The translations under genes and the position numbers were made by a program. The notes under the pieces are model-generated. The model saw only the letters and a program-made list of their open reading frames with translations, was not told where the DNA came from and did no database searches. A stretch of DNA of 46,379 nt. Source: Spirochaetota bacterium (GTDB taxonomy: Bacteria; Spirochaetota; B62-G9; DRHN01). The stretch is taken from the NCBI GenBank assembly GCA_020342115.1, contig CP070841.1:2654050-2700428 (forward strand). The letters run 5' to 3'. Shown here one piece after another: positions 35,656-44,443 of this stretch (positions are counted from its first letter, which is position 1; each line of letters begins with the position of its first letter).

Positions 35656-37035
35656 CTAATCTTCGGCGTAGTTCTGAATGTTAAGCTTTATATATTCCTG
35701 AAAATAGGTCGTTGAGGCAATAAAAATTCTATCCCAGCCTAAAACCTGAGCTCGAAATGATACGAGTCCATGAGGAGATACTGTAATATCGTGATTTATG
35801 TCTGTTCCAGTTTCAACGATTCTCTCTTCCCTTGTTTCAACATTATAAATATAAATTGGATTGTAATCTGTTTCAATATTTTTAGCAAAAATTATATGTT
35901 TGCTGTCAGGAAACCATGCAGTTGCCTGGGAATTATCCTTCACAACATCATCAACTCGATAGTAGTCTATGAGCTCGTTTCCAGCTTTCGGTGCTGATCC
36001 ATCAGAAGGTATGATCAAGATTCCCCACCTCTTGGTATTAAAAGGATCACGCTCTTTATTGTAGGTGGTATAAAAAGATATCTTTGTACCATCCGGTGAG
36101 AATTTTGGCATAACATCATCAAAGAACCATTTAACGAGAACCTCATGACTCTGAGAAGCTTCCCCAGCATTCCTAATAATATGTATATCATGAGAGTGCT
36201 TACCCCCGGTTGTATACACTATATCCCTGCCATCAGGAGACCACTGTGGGAATAGATCAGTCTCCTCGTCGAAGGTGAGCCTCTTGAGAGTACCTGTATC
36301 AAGATAAAGTATATAGAGATCTCCACTCCCGGTTCTCCCCGAAGTAAATACTATTTTTTTTCCATCAGGCGAAACCTTAGCCTGTCCATCTTTATGAACC
36401 TCTTCTGTCATCATATAATAAGAGCCATATTGTTTAGGGTGTAATCTTTTGACAATGGTCTTGAGAAAGGCATCCTCCCCATCGATGGCCCCAATGAATA
36501 GATTATAATCCCCCATTCCTGCATTAGAAGTGAATATAAAAGAGCTTGATTGCGGGAACCATGAAAACTCGTAGTTAAAACTTTCCTGTAAACCGCTCTC
36601 AAATAAGTCTTCTGTAAAAGTGTCTCCTATGCTTTCCTCCAGAGATACCTCCATGATTTTATTTATAGTGAGACCCTTACCAGCAAGTATATCCATAAGC
36701 CCTAATCCATATATGGAGATCTTTTTAAAGGTTTCGAGATTTGCTTCAAAGGCTATATATCTCTCATTAAAGGAAAATTTCGGGTTATAAGAATTGTAGG
36801 CTCCATACGTCTCTTCGAGCTGCTGTATATCGACGATTTCGAGTTCAAGTCCACTATACTCAGGCATAGTTTCAGGAATCTCAACTATAGGCTGCTCCAT
36901 ATCCACTTCTTCGGTCTGCACCGGTTCAGGTTCCTGGATTTTTGTGGGGGTTTCTTCGAGTTTCACACTTTTTGTGCACCCAAAGAATAATAGCAGAGCT
37001 GCTATGATGACTATATAGTATATATTACCTCTCAC
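35656..37035 (-). CDS. TolB-type beta-propeller (PD40) lipoprotein
   Basis: About 459 residues. The hydrophobic N-terminus IVIIAALLLFFGC is a lipobox with the modified cysteine at 20, so predicted lipid-anchored. PD40/WD40-like blades follow: KVSPDGKKIVFTSGRTG, FPQWSPDGRDIVYTTGG, MPKFSPDGTKISFYTT and TAWFPDSKHIIFAK, as in the propeller of TolB. The TolB N-terminal domain is missing; a domain of that type is in the upstream gene. GTG 37033-37035 is chosen to give a normal signal length and an 11-base overlap; ATG 37057-37059 and ATG 37078-37080 are possible but have no ribosome-binding site and overlap more. Role inferred: protein-protein scaffold in the periplasm. Confidence 0.8.
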   Translation of the reverse strand: MRGNIYYIVIIAALLLFFGCTKSVKLEETPTKIQEPEPVQTEEVDMEQPIVEIPETMPEYSGLELEIVDIQQLEETYGAYNSYNPKFSFNERYIAFEANLETFKKISIYGLGLMDILAGKGLTINKIMEVSLEESIGDTFTEDLFESGLQESFNYEFSWFPQSSSFIFTSNAGMGDYNLFIGAIDGEDAFLKTIVKRLHPKQYGSYYMMTEEVHKDGQAKVSPDGKKIVFTSGRTGSGDLYILYLDTGTLKRLTFDEETDLFPQWSPDGRDIVYTTGGKHSHDIHIIRNAGEASQSHEVLVKWFFDDVMPKFSPDGTKISFYTTYNKERDPFNTKRWGILIIPSDGSAPKAGNELIDYYRVDDVVKDNSQATAWFPDSKHIIFAKNIETDYNPIYIYNVETREERIVETGTDINHDITVSPHGLVSFRAQVLGWDRIFIASTTYFQEYIKLNIQNYAED

Positions 37036-39742
37036 CTTGTAGTCTCTGCACCTCCTCATTATAGGTAACCGCAATATCATACTGTTTTTTGAAATGGTTT
37101 TCTGTCAATAGCGCCTCATCAAAGAAATCGAAATAACTCTGCCATGCGTAGTATGCCTGGGTAAGATATTCGCCCTTACCTGTTAAATAGTAAATCTTCT
37201 GGTATGAGACAGCAAGATAAAAAAGGGTATTCAGGTTAACATTTTTTCTATCCTGAGAAAAAATTCTCGATCTTCTCTGATGAACAATCTGAAAATATCT
37301 TACAGCATTAAGATAATTAAAACGAGCTGAATCTCCGTCGGTATAAAATAGCTTCTCAGCCTCATTATAATAGCTTTGGGCAAGGTTATAGTATGTAAAT
37401 ACATACTCAATTAGAGGAGCAGATTCATCAATAAGGGAGAGTGCTTTAGTATAGTTCGCTATGGCGCTTTTAAAATCCATAATTTCATAAAGATATATAA
37501 AACCTAAAAAATCTAGGGCTTTTATGTAATCAGGATGCTCGGCCCCAACTGCTTTTAATGTTGTAATTGATTCCATAATTTTTTTATCCTGGTAATACGC
37601 TTCAGCTCTGCTCATTAAATCGCTGAACAGTAAAATCTTTGTATCACCGGTGAATGAAAGCTTCGTATCATTAAAATTAATATACTCTCTGTATTTTTTA
37701 TAACCTTCAAGTTCAATTTCAAGGAGATGAAAACCATAAGGCACGACAAGCCCTTGCTTTAGAATTGGCGTAGTTCCCATATATTCTCCATCTACAAAAA
37801 CCTGAGCACCTTCAGGATAGGTCTCTATATACAGCTGCGTCTTGCCCTGCTGCAGTTCAACATCGATAGCTTCGCTTCCCTTATCAACTTTCACAACAAA
37901 ATTTCCCGGCTGAAACCCTTCTTTGTAAACGAGGATATTTACCTGAGCATTCTCCAGAACAGAGAGCCCCAGCTCACCTTTCTCATCCGTTTGTCCAACC
38001 CAATATTCATCAATATATACATTAGCATCCGGAACTATCCTTTTATTGGACTTCACCACGAGCTTTACGGATATCAGCTCTTCCTCAGTCTCAGGATCCC
38101 TGTACCGCTTCACCTTCATACCCTTTTCCAGAAGGAAACCTTCTGTTATGCTTTCAAGCTCTGATGCAGAAGAATTTTCATCAATATCAACGATTCGTAA
38201 TCTGGCGATATTCCTTTTTGAATAGTCCTTTCTTTTCTCATCAAAATAGTTATAGAAACAATAAAACTTATTATTATCCTTGAGCCCAAACCTGCTCCCG
38301 AGATTGATATACACAAGCCTGTTTATTGAGGTAACATTCCCCTCAAAAGGAAAGTAGCGTTTTAGATCATATGAGAATTCCTCAGCCACTGAATGAAATT
38401 TACGCAGGGGGATGATTTTGTGTGTCTCGAAAATTTTCTCCCCGGTATAGCTTTTCGCCGTGAGGACTATATCGTAAACATTGTAGCTGCCGCCAATCTC
38501 ACCGTATATAATTGCATCAACTTCATCCTTTATAAGTGCTATATCTTTCCACCCGCTTTCCCCTCTGAAGTCTATGTCGAATTCCCTGAAAAGATCGCGG
38601 GCATCCTTAGAAGAAACAAGAGTAAATATATCACTCAGTGAAAGATAATCTTCGATATTCGTTTTAAGATCTTCAGCCATCTTGACCAATTGATAGTCCG
38701 ATCTATCCTCAACTACAAACGGGAAGACCGCTATATCCGGAGACACAGGATCCAAGCTGTAAGCAAAATCCACCACTGAAAGTTTTGGCATGTCACTCTT
38801 GATCGAAAAGGAACGCGTTACTCTTTCAGGAACAATACCCTCTGGATACTGGATAATCAATTCAAGCTCTCCATCCACTCCCTGTTCATTCTCATATTTG
38901 AAAGTGCACAAACCATCTGCATTGGTCCGTCCCATAAATTTCCCTTTAAGAAAGACATTTGCGTTTGCAATGCCTTTGATAGAATCGTAGTTCTCGGTAT
39001 ATGAAAATAGATCGACAAGTAGCATATTATTCAACTCAATAGTTATACTTGCATCCGGATAAATGTTCACGTCGTTCATCCAGATATGTTCTCCCTCCTT
39101 AAGTATTTTAATCTTTTCTAGCCTCTGATCTTCACCTGTGTAGTGTATTTCAAATACCCCCCTGTAGCTGGTTTTTCCCTCCTCCTTTCCATTTACAAAA
39201 ACAGTGGCATTTCTTGCGGGATTTTTCTGCTTTCCGACAACTTCAATTGTATAGTACATGGAGCCTTCAAGGATAGCTAGAAAATGGTATTTTTCCAAGA
39301 TGCTCGCTTTCCCGAGCTGAGCCCTTTCCAGCTCAGTCAGTATGTCGAATTCACCCTCTAAAGCAGGCATAGGCTCCTCTTCAGTATCTCTTTCCTTAGG
39401 TCTTTTTCTTTTATCCTCTTCAACCTTGAATCTCGTTTCCCATGGACCATACTCATACCCATCGTTGTCTTTCTCGACCCTCAGAGTATAAGATTCACCC
39501 ACAATCAATGGAATATTCTTTTGAAAAAAGCCATTCTCATCGGATCGTCCTAGAAATCTCTGATTGAGATAGATATCCGCATTTGGAAGGCGAAAACGAT
39601 CTACTCTGTACACTTCGATTTGAAATGGAGCTACAATAGTATCGGGTTCAGGCCCTATCCTCTCTCTAATGTAGATGTATACCACCAAAAAGGTAAGAAA
39701 GAGGGAGATAAAGATGAGAATAAACCTGTTTATTCTGTTCAA
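37025..39742 (-). CDS. Large membrane-anchored PEGA/TolB-N-like/TPR protein
   Basis: 905 residues. One N-terminal membrane helix (about 7-25) anchors a periplasmic protein. Four short Ig/PEGA-like units share the pattern N/A-x-V-F/Y-x-x-x-x-x-G-R/K/Q-T/S-x-x-x-G (about 54-73, 179-198, 260-281 and 572-593). A true PEGA domain follows at 636-690 (YPEGAQVFVDGEYMGTTP). Residues about 335-445 resemble the TolB N-terminal/CsgG-like domain (IAVFPFVVED...DAIIYGEIGG). Residues about 475-545 resemble the G-x-x-x-G-L-x-x-x-x-x-F barrel module seen in FlgT-like proteins. Residues about 705-895 are TPR-like helices. The start is TTG 39740-39742. It overlaps the propeller lipoprotein gene. Function unknown. 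Confidence 0.82.
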   Translation of the reverse strand: MNRINRFILIFISLFLTFLVVYIYIRERIGPEPDTIVAPFQIEVYRVDRFRLPNADIYLNQRFLGRSDENGFFQKNIPLIVGESYTLRVEKDNDGYEYGPWETRFKVEEDKRKRPKERDTEEEPMPALEGEFDILTELERAQLGKASILEKYHFLAILEGSMYYTIEVVGKQKNPARNATVFVNGKEEGKTSYRGVFEIHYTGEDQRLEKIKILKEGEHIWMNDVNIYPDASITIELNNMLLVDLFSYTENYDSIKGIANANVFLKGKFMGRTNADGLCTFKYENEQGVDGELELIIQYPEGIVPERVTRSFSIKSDMPKLSVVDFAYSLDPVSPDIAVFPFVVEDRSDYQLVKMAEDLKTNIEDYLSLSDIFTLVSSKDARDLFREFDIDFRGESGWKDIALIKDEVDAIIYGEIGGSYNVYDIVLTAKSYTGEKIFETHKIIPLRKFHSVAEEFSYDLKRYFPFEGNVTSINRLVYINLGSRFGLKDNNKFYCFYNYFDEKRKDYSKRNIARLRIVDIDENSSASELESITEGFLLEKGMKVKRYRDPETEEELISVKLVVKSNKRIVPDANVYIDEYWVGQTDEKGELGLSVLENAQVNILVYKEGFQPGNFVVKVDKGSEAIDVELQQGKTQLYIETYPEGAQVFVDGEYMGTTPILKQGLVVPYGFHLLEIELEGYKKYREYINFNDTKLSFTGDTKILLFSDLMSRAEAYYQDKKIMESITTLKAVGAEHPDYIKALDFLGFIYLYEIMDFKSAIANYTKALSLIDESAPLIEYVFTYYNLAQSYYNEAEKLFYTDGDSARFNYLNAVRYFQIVHQRRSRIFSQDRKNVNLNTLFYLAVSYQKIYYLTGKGEYLTQAYYAWQSYFDFFDEALLTENHFKKQYDIAVTYNEEVQRLQGER

Positions 39743-39805
39743 TGTAATACTTTACTTTCAATCCTAAAGCACCTGTACTTAATATCAGGAATGATACTGA
39801 GTACC

Positions 39806-39824
39806 GATATCCTGTGCGGATATC
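39806..39824. promoter_or_regulatory. Palindromic hairpin between two envelope genes
   Basis: GATATCC (39806-39812) and GGATATC (39818-39824) form a perfect inverted repeat with a 5-base centre; flanking ACC (39803-39805) and GGT (39826-39828) can extend the stem past one bulged base. It lies in the 125-base gap upstream of the PEGA gene. It may be an operator, an mRNA processing site or a weak terminator; no U run follows. Confidence 0.4.
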
Positions 39825-39867
39825 TGGTGCTTGTAATATGAACCAGTATTGTAAAAAACACAGGTTT

Positions 39868-40341
39868 CTAAATTGAGGGGGGTTCTATATTCACATCCCC
39901 CTCATTAATAATCACTTCTTCAGTATGCCCTTCCTTTAAAGGAGCAGCAATTTCAGTTTCAATCTTTTCTATATTTATGACACCTAGATCAAGAATCTCA
40001 TTTTCATTCACTGTGATCTCGAAGTTTTTTACATAAAATCCATCAAGAAAAATCTCAACAGCATAGTTTCCATCATCGAGCTTGGAGGCAAAGCTGCCAT
40101 CAGGACGTGGATTAAAGGTTAAGGTATTATCAAAGAACCTTTCTCCATCTTCAATAGGGGTGAGATTGACAAGTATCTTTTCCTTCTCTTGAAATACAAT
40201 TTCGTTACCATAAGCGTCTACAGGTACAAGTATACCTGTAATGCCTTCGGATACTACTTCGCCTTCCTCTGTCTTGAGTGTAGCACAGGAAGTTCCAATA
40301 AGTGTCAATAAAAGTATGAAAATTATCGTAGTATACTTCAT
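39868..40341 (-). CDS. Small lipoprotein of unknown function
   Basis: 157 residues. Signal peptide with lipobox IGTSC (cysteine at 19), so a predicted lipoprotein. The middle (about 70-125) resembles a carboxypeptidase-regulatory or transthyretin-like sandwich: NPRPDGSFASKLDDGNYAVEI. The C-terminal 30 residues are acidic and probably disordered. ATG 40339-40341 follows GAGGAC at 6 bases. It is 10 bases downstream of the PQQ-type propeller gene, so the two are co-transcribed. No specific function can be assigned. Confidence 0.75.
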   Translation of the reverse strand: MKYTTIIFILLLTLIGTSCATLKTEEGEVVSEGITGILVPVDAYGNEIVFQEKEKILVNLTPIEDGERFFDNTLTFNPRPDGSFASKLDDGNYAVEIFLDGFYVKNFEITVNENEILDLGVINIEKIETEIAAPLKEGHTEEVIINEGDVNIEPPSI

Positions 40342-40351
40342 TTTTTCGTCC

Positions 40352-41536
40352 TCATTCTATCCTGAATTTTAAAATAAAAAAATCCTGCATCAAGTCATAT
40401 ACATAAAGATGAGAATCTTCAGCTATAAAATATATCAGGTTCTCATTGGTATAGAGTGGAGGTAAAACTGGGTATTCATTTACCGTAAAGTAGATATCGC
40501 GAAGAATTTCCATCCTTTGCTCATCAGAGAGAGGAGTTTCTCCCTCAATCATGTTCTCAAAGAGCATCTCCTTATATAGATTAAACGTACGTTCCCTGTA
40601 GTTGAAGAGCAGAGTTCCATCAGCTGGACTGAGAGCAACAAACTCAGGGATGAAGAGGTAGTATTTATCAATTCCTGCAAAGTAATTATAGGAGAAGTCG
40701 ACATCCTTCATGTACTTCACCCATTTTATTGTACCATCCTCCCGCAGGAGTGAGATTATCTCTCCACCTGAAAAGAAGAGTATGATCTCGTCTTTAAATA
40801 CCAGAAAGTCTCTTGTCACACTCTTACCTACATAACTGACCCAGCGAGCTTCTCCTGACTTTATGTCGAGTGCGTAAAGTGAATTGTTCCACCCTCCGAA
40901 GAACAGGACATCAATATCAATTACAGGAGGTACAGTTACTATATCCCCTGCTGAGAATGTCCACTCCAGTTTTCCTTTCTCGATATTGAATGCTACGATC
41001 TCACCGTTTTTAAAGGGAACGATAACAAGGTTATCGTACAATGCCAATCCAGCATAAATCTCCCCACTACCCGAATAAGTGTTGGTTATATCCCCATTTT
41101 CAGCATTAATAGCATATACCAGTCCCTTTGATGTAGGCACAATAAGGTAGCTGCCGTAGATAAGCGGCTTACTTCTGATTTCATTTTCAATAGCCAACTG
41201 CCACAGTATTGTGCCAGACTTGATTTCTACAGCATACATCCTGTTATATATGTCGTAGAAATATATATGTTCATCTCTGATTACCCACGGGCTTATAATA
41301 TCTCCGCCAATGAATAGTCTCCAGATTGGAAGCTTATGTTTCAGTGAGAAGGTATAGATATAGCCATTATAAACAAGAGGAAAAACGAGGTCTTCATCGT
41401 CAATTAATTCATTTAGCAGTTCGATCTCATACACAGGAAAATGATCCTGCTGAAATTCTTCCTGTGCCCTCACTTCGAGGAATGAGACAAAGGTGAAAAT
41501 CAAGGCAAGTATATATTGTTTCCAGGAGGCCTTCAT
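40352..41536 (-). CDS. Exported PQQ-like beta-propeller protein
   Basis: 394 residues. Signal peptide about 1-25 (ends EVRAQEE), no lipobox. At least five PQQ/Trp-type repeats follow: MYAVEIKSGTILWQ, VYAINAENGD, IVAFNIEKGKLEWTF, LYALDIKSGEARWVS and ISLLREDGTIKWVK. Such propellers include BamB (outer-membrane assembly) and quinoprotein dehydrogenases. No cofactor ligand or BamB-specific motif is evident. Aspartates and tryptophans at blade ends are kept, so the fold looks sound. It follows the FecR-domain gene by 41 bases. Likely a periplasmic scaffold or sensor. Confidence 0.8.
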   Translation of the reverse strand: MKASWKQYILALIFTFVSFLEVRAQEEFQQDHFPVYEIELLNELIDDEDLVFPLVYNGYIYTFSLKHKLPIWRLFIGGDIISPWVIRDEHIYFYDIYNRMYAVEIKSGTILWQLAIENEIRSKPLIYGSYLIVPTSKGLVYAINAENGDITNTYSGSGEIYAGLALYDNLVIVPFKNGEIVAFNIEKGKLEWTFSAGDIVTVPPVIDIDVLFFGGWNNSLYALDIKSGEARWVSYVGKSVTRDFLVFKDEIILFFSGGEIISLLREDGTIKWVKYMKDVDFSYNYFAGIDKYYLFIPEFVALSPADGTLLFNYRERTFNLYKEMLFENMIEGETPLSDEQRMEILRDIYFTVNEYPVLPPLYTNENLIYFIAEDSHLYVYDLMQDFFILKFRIE

Positions 41537-41577
41537 GCTCTAGTTAATATACTATACAATATAAAAAAGTGTGCAGT

Positions 41578-42657
41578 CTAAAACAATGTCAAACACCCCC
41601 TCTTTTGATCAGCCTTTTCTTCGAGCCTTTCTCTGTCACCAGCCATTATATACTTCTCTTCGATCCATCTGTATATCTCTTTGATTTCTGCGAATACATC
41701 TACTATCTCTTTCGAAGGCTCCTCAATACCTGTATATATTCTTTCTGCCATATCATACAGACCGATAGATGAGAGAGCTAAAAACCGAATGTTTACTAAT
41801 GCGTGAATTGCCCTTTTACTCTTGTTTCCGGCTTTAATTGAATATTCGGTAGCTTCTTCCTCTTTTCCAGCGTCATATAATTCATCTCTCTTTGCTATGA
41901 GTGCTTCTTTCTCTTCGAGAGCATTCTCTCTGATGGTCTCATTATCCCTTATCTCAGCTTGAAGCTCAACGAATCGCTCAAGCATCTTTTCAAGAAGGTT
42001 CAGCTCATTTCCCTCGATTGCCTCCTCTGAATATGCAAACCACTCGTCCCAGTCTATCACCCTTTCCATGACTTTAAACTTCTCACGCGGTTCCTCGCCA
42101 AAGAGCACCTCGGTTCCTTCCCCTTCATCGAGAACGAGCTCCTCGGTCTTTCCCTGTACAGCAACACTCCCATCTGACAGCAGCACTATTGTCGATCCAT
42201 CGTAACCCGATCCTACTTCAAAATCTGTGCCTCGTATGGCTAAATTCACAGTCTGTGTTCTTATCTCTGGTTCCTTTCCTGTTGATTTGCCTATCTTGAA
42301 CTTCATGCGTCCTAAAAAAAGCATCAGTGTAGAACGCTTTTGCTCCTCTTCATATCTCTCAGATACAGTAAACTCAGAATTTTCGAGAATATGAATCTCA
42401 CCTCCATCTTCCAGAAGTACAGCTTCACTTTGCATACCTGTTTTAATGATGTCCCCAGCATTAAGATCCATTCCTATATCCACATCCTTCCACTCGCCTC
42501 TGTAATGGCTATAGCTCACTTCCCCTGATACCCAATCAACAACAGCACCTTGTAGAGGTATTGGCAGCACTATAAAAGAAAAAAACAAAACCAACGACAT
42601 CAATCGTAATCCCACACCCAACCTCAAACCCAATCCAGCTCCTATTCTTATCTTCAT
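41578..42657 (-). CDS. Exported FecR-domain protein with C-terminal helical domain
   Basis: 359 residues. A long, glycine- and leucine-rich N-terminus is followed by a hydrophobic signal (about 20-37). Residues about 40-190 match the FecR domain: WKDVDIGMDLNAGDIIKTG, AVLLEDGGEIHILENSEFTV, then NLAIRGTDFEVG and VLLSDGSVAVQG. Residues about 225-345 are charged helices. The classical FecR anti-sigma part on the cytosolic side is absent, so this is not a standard iron-siderophore regulator; such exported FecR proteins are common in spirochaete-like genomes and are of unknown function. ATG 42655-42657 is preceded by GGGAGG. It has its own promoter-like sequence. Confidence 0.85.
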   Translation of the reverse strand: MKIRIGAGLGLRLGVGLRLMSLVLFFSFIVLPIPLQGAVVDWVSGEVSYSHYRGEWKDVDIGMDLNAGDIIKTGMQSEAVLLEDGGEIHILENSEFTVSERYEEEQKRSTLMLFLGRMKFKIGKSTGKEPEIRTQTVNLAIRGTDFEVGSGYDGSTIVLLSDGSVAVQGKTEELVLDEGEGTEVLFGEEPREKFKVMERVIDWDEWFAYSEEAIEGNELNLLEKMLERFVELQAEIRDNETIRENALEEKEALIAKRDELYDAGKEEEATEYSIKAGNKSKRAIHALVNIRFLALSSIGLYDMAERIYTGIEEPSKEIVDVFAEIKEIYRWIEEKYIMAGDRERLEEKADQKRGCLTLF

Positions 42658-42708
42658 ATTGACCTCCCGCCAAGTTTTACAGTTTGGTGGAAACCGCTGC
42701 TTTGAATT

Positions 42709-42737
42709 AAAATAACTGAACCCTCATACATATGCAA
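42709..42737 (-). promoter_or_regulatory. Promoter-like sequence for the FecR-domain gene
   Basis: On the minus strand TTGCAT (42732-42737), 17 bases, TATTTT (42709-42714). Transcription would start near 42702 with a leader of about 45 bases. Confidence 0.45.
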
Positions 42738-42771
42738 TAAAATTGGAGTACAAATAGATGGAAAAGGGTCA

Positions 42772-43056
42772 CTACTCCTTATCTTTCATTCTTTCCAGCT
42801 CTTTTTCGGTGAGTTTCTCTTCCAGTCTCTTGAGCTTCCCACCCTTGAACCCCCACGCTCCTATGAAGTGGAAAAATACTCCAATGCCCCATCCAATTGC
42901 AGGCCATTTCCACCATTGATAACCAGAATATGTCACATTATTGATGATAATTAGAAAAACAATCACTGCAACATAGATGATTAAATGCCGTATGAAATCA
43001 ACTTTTTCTTTTGCTGCCTTTTTCGCACTGGCAAGTTTTTCATCCTGCTTTCCCAT
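42772..43056 (-). CDS. 2TM domain protein
   Basis: 94 residues with two membrane helices (about 24-40 and 52-70) between charged ends. The pattern RHLIIYVAVIVFLIIINN, YQWWKWPAIGWGIGVFFH is that of the 2TM domain family, often found with histidine kinases or as single small proteins. Both ends are expected in the cytosol. ATG 43054-43056 follows AGGAGAGG. Unknown function; 23 bases downstream of the GIN-domain gene. Confidence 0.8.
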   Translation of the reverse strand: MGKQDEKLASAKKAAKEKVDFIRHLIIYVAVIVFLIIINNVTYSGYQWWKWPAIGWGIGVFFHFIGAWGFKGGKLKRLEEKLTEKELERMKDKE

Positions 43057-43079
43057 ATATCCTCTCCTTGTATATAATA

Positions 43080-44279
43080 TCAGTCTCTAGCTGTAAGGGA
43101 TGCTGCCATACTCAAATGTTCTATGATAACTCTGGGGTCTCCCTTATACTTCACATCACCAGCACCGCTGATATCAACGGTGAGCTCCCCGGTCACATGA
43201 ATCTTGCAATCCCCTGCTCCGCTGATATCTAGGATTGCACTCTCTGTGATTAGATCATAGGCATCAAGCTCTCCGGCTCCACTTATCTCTATTTCATGAT
43301 GTCGAACCTTTCCATCGAGTTTCAGATCGCCCGCACCTGAAATCTTCGAATTCAAGACCTCAGCTTCAACAGAAATTGAAATATCACCAATGCCACTGAG
43401 CCTTAGACCAAGCTCTTCAACTCGCAATGTATCAATAGATTTTACCTTTCCCATTCCTGATACTGATATCTCCCTGATATCTGTTACTACGATATCATAC
43501 TCAACATCGGATTCGTTCATTACCCACTTATCAGCTGAGATCGTTAACACACCATGTCTCACATCTGTTTTCAGCTCATCAATGATATTATCATCAGCAG
43601 TTATGGTAACCGATTGCACGGATCCCTGGCTCAAATTTATTTTCCCATTTCCCCTGAACTTAATACTGTCAAACTCAGCTAATTCTCTTGTTTCAGTTAT
43701 TTTTTTCCCTGAGCCTGCAACTCCCGAGAAACCAAAATTGAGTGCTATCTCACCAGTAAACCCACTCAAGGCTGCATCACTCAAACCTGTCACATGTGTT
43801 ATGCCGCTTACCAGTCGATAGGAAGCACCAGCATTTAACCTGAAGAACTTTGTTATATTTAGCTCAAGACCAACTCTCGGCTCAAGAGCAAAAAATGCCT
43901 CCTGTCCCACACTCATGAGCTCAACTCCCCCTCCCCCTATCAAAGAACCAACGGTGAAATGCACAAGAGCGTCAGGGTTTATTATGTACCCTACTTCCAA
44001 ACCTCCATATCCCATGTTGAGTTTGTTTCCTGAGAAATAGACATCACTTACCAGGAAGTATCCACCCCCCCCAACCGAGAAACTGCGATTCATCACCCAT
44101 GCACCACGATAACCCAAAAAGGCTGAAATATAATTATTAATGCTGCCAAGCTTCAGAACCGGTCCCCCATACCAACCACTCTCCTCAATTACTCCCTGAA
44201 GCAGAGTCTGCTGTTCAGCATGAACAGATACAGAAATGATAAAGAAAAGAATCAAACATAGAAATATCCACTTTCTCAT
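43080..44279 (-). CDS. Outer-membrane-like protein fused to a GIN (DUF2807) domain
   Basis: 399 residues. Signal peptide about 1-21 (VSVHAEQQ). Residues about 25-185 are strand-rich with alternating glycines and aromatic residues (VGGGGYFLVSDVYF, NMGYGGLEVGY), resembling a small barrel or sandwich outer-membrane protein. Residues about 197-395 are the GIN/DUF2807 domain: FDSIKFRGNGKINL and then repeated SG-I/A-G-D/E strand turns (LSGIGD, ISGAGD, ISGAGE, ISGAGD, ISGAGD) about every 20 residues. GIN domains form beta-helical, adhesin-like surfaces. GAGGGG precedes the ATG. The downstream-end neighbour (upstream gene) is a paralogue of its N-terminal half. Confidence 0.82.
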   Translation of the reverse strand: MRKWIFLCLILFFIISVSVHAEQQTLLQGVIEESGWYGGPVLKLGSINNYISAFLGYRGAWVMNRSFSVGGGGYFLVSDVYFSGNKLNMGYGGLEVGYIINPDALVHFTVGSLIGGGGVELMSVGQEAFFALEPRVGLELNITKFFRLNAGASYRLVSGITHVTGLSDAALSGFTGEIALNFGFSGVAGSGKKITETRELAEFDSIKFRGNGKINLSQGSVQSVTITADDNIIDELKTDVRHGVLTISADKWVMNESDVEYDIVVTDIREISVSGMGKVKSIDTLRVEELGLRLSGIGDISISVEAEVLNSKISGAGDLKLDGKVRHHEIEISGAGELDAYDLITESAILDISGAGDCKIHVTGELTVDISGAGDVKYKGDPRVIIEHLSMAASLTARD

Positions 44280-44443
44280 CTCATTCCCCTCAATTAGTTT
44301 CTGGTGGCTACATTATATACTTCTGACTCAATTATTTGCATAAGCATTATTCGATTGCCTCTGATTAATTCTAATTAATAAAGTAAGGTTAATTCTCATG
44401 GTTTCCCAGATGTTATTCTAAATTTACATAACATCTATAACGT

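Noticed and set aside
43110..43410. CRISPR-like or other DNA repeats
   Set aside because: The repeated SG-x-G-D/E codons belong to the beta-helical turns of the GIN domain; spacing and sequence are not those of an array.
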